53,620 bases of DNA from Dolichospermum sp. ST_sed8 (lineage in GTDB: Bacteria > Cyanobacteriota > Cyanobacteriia > Cyanobacteriales > Nostocaceae). The notes below the pieces were generated by a model that saw nothing but the letters and a program-made list of their open reading frames with translations, made no database searches and was not told the DNA's origin. Both the position numbers and the translations under genes were made by a program. Position 1 is the stretch's first letter, and every line of letters starts with the position of its first letter. The stretch covers positions 1-53,620 of the forward strand of contig JAKOGY010000005.1 in assembly GCA_028658405.1 (NCBI GenBank), given 5' to 3'. This document shows positions 52,357 through 53,620 of this stretch, one piece after another.

Positions 52357-53025
52357 ATGAGTAAAATTCGCACTGTCATTATTGAGGATCATCATCTAAC
52401 TCGTCTAGGTATTTGTACAGCATTACGGCAAAAAGACGAAATTGAAGTAGTTGGAGAAGCGATTAATGCTCGTCATGGTCTTATAATCTTAAAGCAGCTA
52501 CAGCCGGATATTGCGATTGTTGATATAGGTTTGCCAGATCAAGATGGCATTGAATTAACTAGGAAGATTAAAGCAATTCGTCCATTACGGAATACAAAAG
52601 TATTAATTTTAACATTGTCTAATGATAAAGAATCTGTACTTACAGCCTTTAGTGCTGGTGCAGACTCTTACTGTATGAAGGATATCGAATTTGACAATTT
52701 ACTCGAAGCTATAGGGGTAACTGCTGCTGGTAATCCTTGGATTGATCCGATGATTGCGCGAATTATTTTAGAACAAGTGCAGGAGAAAACTTCTGTCGAA
52801 TCTAATAATCATCAACGATCTATTAAACCTGGTATTCTCACAGCTAGAGAGTTAGAAGTGTTACAATTGATAGCCGGAGGTTGTAGTAATGCTAAAATTG
52901 CTAAAAAACTTTATATTACAACTGGAACAGTAAAAACACACGTTGGCAATATTATGAATAAACTATGTGCTAAAGACCGTACTGAAGCAGCAGTAATTGC
53001 TCTGCGTTCTGGCTTAGTTCCATAA
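52357..53025 (+). CDS. NarL/FixJ family response regulator
   Basis: A 222-residue two-component regulator. The receiver domain (residues 1-125) has the acidic pair EDHH, the phosphoacceptor Asp in IAIVDIGLPDQDG (about 57), the Thr/Ser in LTLS and Lys in CMKD. The C-terminal LuxR-type helix-turn-helix begins LTARELEVLQLIAGGCSNAK (about 163). It should bind DNA when phosphorylated. No partner kinase is in the window. Confidence 0.9.
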   Translation: MSKIRTVIIEDHHLTRLGICTALRQKDEIEVVGEAINARHGLIILKQLQPDIAIVDIGLPDQDGIELTRKIKAIRPLRNTKVLILTLSNDKESVLTAFSAGADSYCMKDIEFDNLLEAIGVTAAGNPWIDPMIARIILEQVQEKTSVESNNHQRSIKPGILTARELEVLQLIAGGCSNAKIAKKLYITTGTVKTHVGNIMNKLCAKDRTEAAVIALRSGLVP

Positions 53026-53092
53026 ATTGTACTTATTAAATAAGGTTTGCTGATAGAGGAATCATAAATAATATTTGAAAAATTTTAAGTAG

Positions 53093-53109
53093 GGTGGGCA
53101 ATGCCCACC
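53093..53109. repeat. Short hairpin repeat GGTGGGCAATGCCCACC
   Basis: A 17-bp near-palindrome preceded by GTAGG, a common cyanobacterial intergenic repeat. A partial second copy (GGTGGGCAATGC) follows at 53122. Confidence 0.7.
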
Positions 53110-53232
53110 GGATAAAGGTTTTGGTGGGCAATGCTACGTATACTTCAAAAATCAAATATTAGTCCATAGCTAAATATTGCTTAAATTAAGGACATCTTGT
53201 TATTCAAATATGTAGAAAGTTAATTTAAATTA

Positions 53233-53620
53233 TGACTGAAAAAAAGTTAAGCAAGCTCAAGCTCTTGGTTGTAGATGATGAGCGAGATAACTTAGATTTA
53301 CTTTATCGCACTTTTTGGAAAGATTTTATAGTCTATAGAGCTAATAATGCTACTGAAGCCTTGGCTATCTTAGAAAAAAAAGGTGAAATGGCTGTGATTA
53401 TCTCTGACCAAAGAATGCCGGACATGAACGGTAGTGAATTATTACGTCTGACAGTGGAGCGGTTTCCTGACACAATTCGGATTTTATTAACTGGTTTTAC
53501 TGATGTTGAAGATTTAGTAGATGCCATTAACTCAGGTCGGGTATTTAACCCACATTCCGCACCCCCCGGTGTCACAATCGGTAATTTCGGATTTTTGAAT
53601 ACATTAAAGGATAATTTTTA
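53233..53620 (+). pseudogene. Receiver-domain response regulator, probably interrupted; runs off the window
   Basis: Begins MTEKKLSKLKLLVVDDERDN. The receiver domain is clear: acidic pair VDDE, phosphoacceptor Asp in IISDQRMPDMNG, Thr in LLTGFTD, and NSGRVF near residue 104. In this receiver class NSGRVF is normally followed by KYVTKPW with the essential Lys; here it changes at about 53547 to NPHSAPPGVTIGNFG. The new DNA (ACCCACATTCCGCACC onward) looks like the end of an inserted element. The frame stays open to the window edge, so the outcome cannot be seen. Confidence 0.6.

Noticed and set aside
53333-53575. Minus-strand 80-codon frame at the window end
   Set aside because: It is antisense to a clear receiver domain and spans the junction with unrelated sequence.

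Overview
The window looks like chromosome from a filamentous, probably heterocyst-forming cyanobacterium (Anabaena/Dolichospermum/Nostoc type). Evidence: a photosystem II Psb30 gene, a ferredoxin-thioredoxin reductase catalytic chain, a GAF-GAF-PAS adenylate cyclase, many HIP1 palindromes (GCGATCGC), AT-rich DNA, and several arrays of short heptanucleotide repeats known from Nostocales. No tRNA, rRNA or CRISPR array was recognised. All calls come from reading the sequence; no database search was run.

Layout. 1-2.5 kb: a GxxExxY nuclease-like gene bracketed by copies of a dispersed repeat, two small membrane proteins, and a DUF1345 membrane protein gene broken by a structured, OMEGA/HEARO-like RNA element. 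2.5-11.1 kb: divergent penicillin-binding protein 1C and a very large alpha-2-macroglobulin-like lipoprotein. 11.1-14.9 kb: a two-gene DNA methyltransferase plus metallo-beta-lactamase-fold hydrolase unit. 15.2-19.5 kb: a secreted protein, a three-copy tandem repeat, recJ, psb30 and a cysteine-cluster protein. 19.5-21.8 kb: a defence-like AAA ATPase/TOPRIM-like pair bounded by a duplicated 48-bp tail of the preceding gene. 21.8-29.7 kb: a two-subunit GDT1-type cation exporter, a fatty acid desaturase, adenylate cyclase, a peptide-type ABC permease and apt. 29.7-30.6 kb: a second OMEGA/HEARO-like element carrying a nested 146-bp MITE. 30.6-38.7 kb: a DUF3038/DUF4335 pair, ssb, mreB and mreC (no mreD), a LabA-type NYN protein and leuA. 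38.7-44.8 kb: a defence cluster with a Septu-like PtuA/PtuB pair, an unknown follower gene, an orphan DUF433 antitoxin-like gene and a type II restriction-modification pair. 45-52 kb: glmU, a DUF58 protein, ftrC with DUF309, and an lptA-lptB-lptF/G-like lipopolysaccharide export cluster. 52.3 kb to the end: a NarL-type response regulator, then a second receiver-domain gene whose sequence changes abruptly 70 bp before the window edge.

How it fits together. Most genes are housekeeping functions for the cell wall and envelope (pbpC, A2M, mreBC, glmU, lpt genes), DNA repair (recJ, ssb), leucine and purine metabolism (leuA, apt), redox (ftrC) and signalling (cyclase, response regulators). At least four defence-like modules sit between them as compact co-directional pairs. 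Two structured RNA elements with no nuclease gene in the window, several MITE-like inverted-repeat elements and a repeat family that sits on gene stop codons are the least explained parts.
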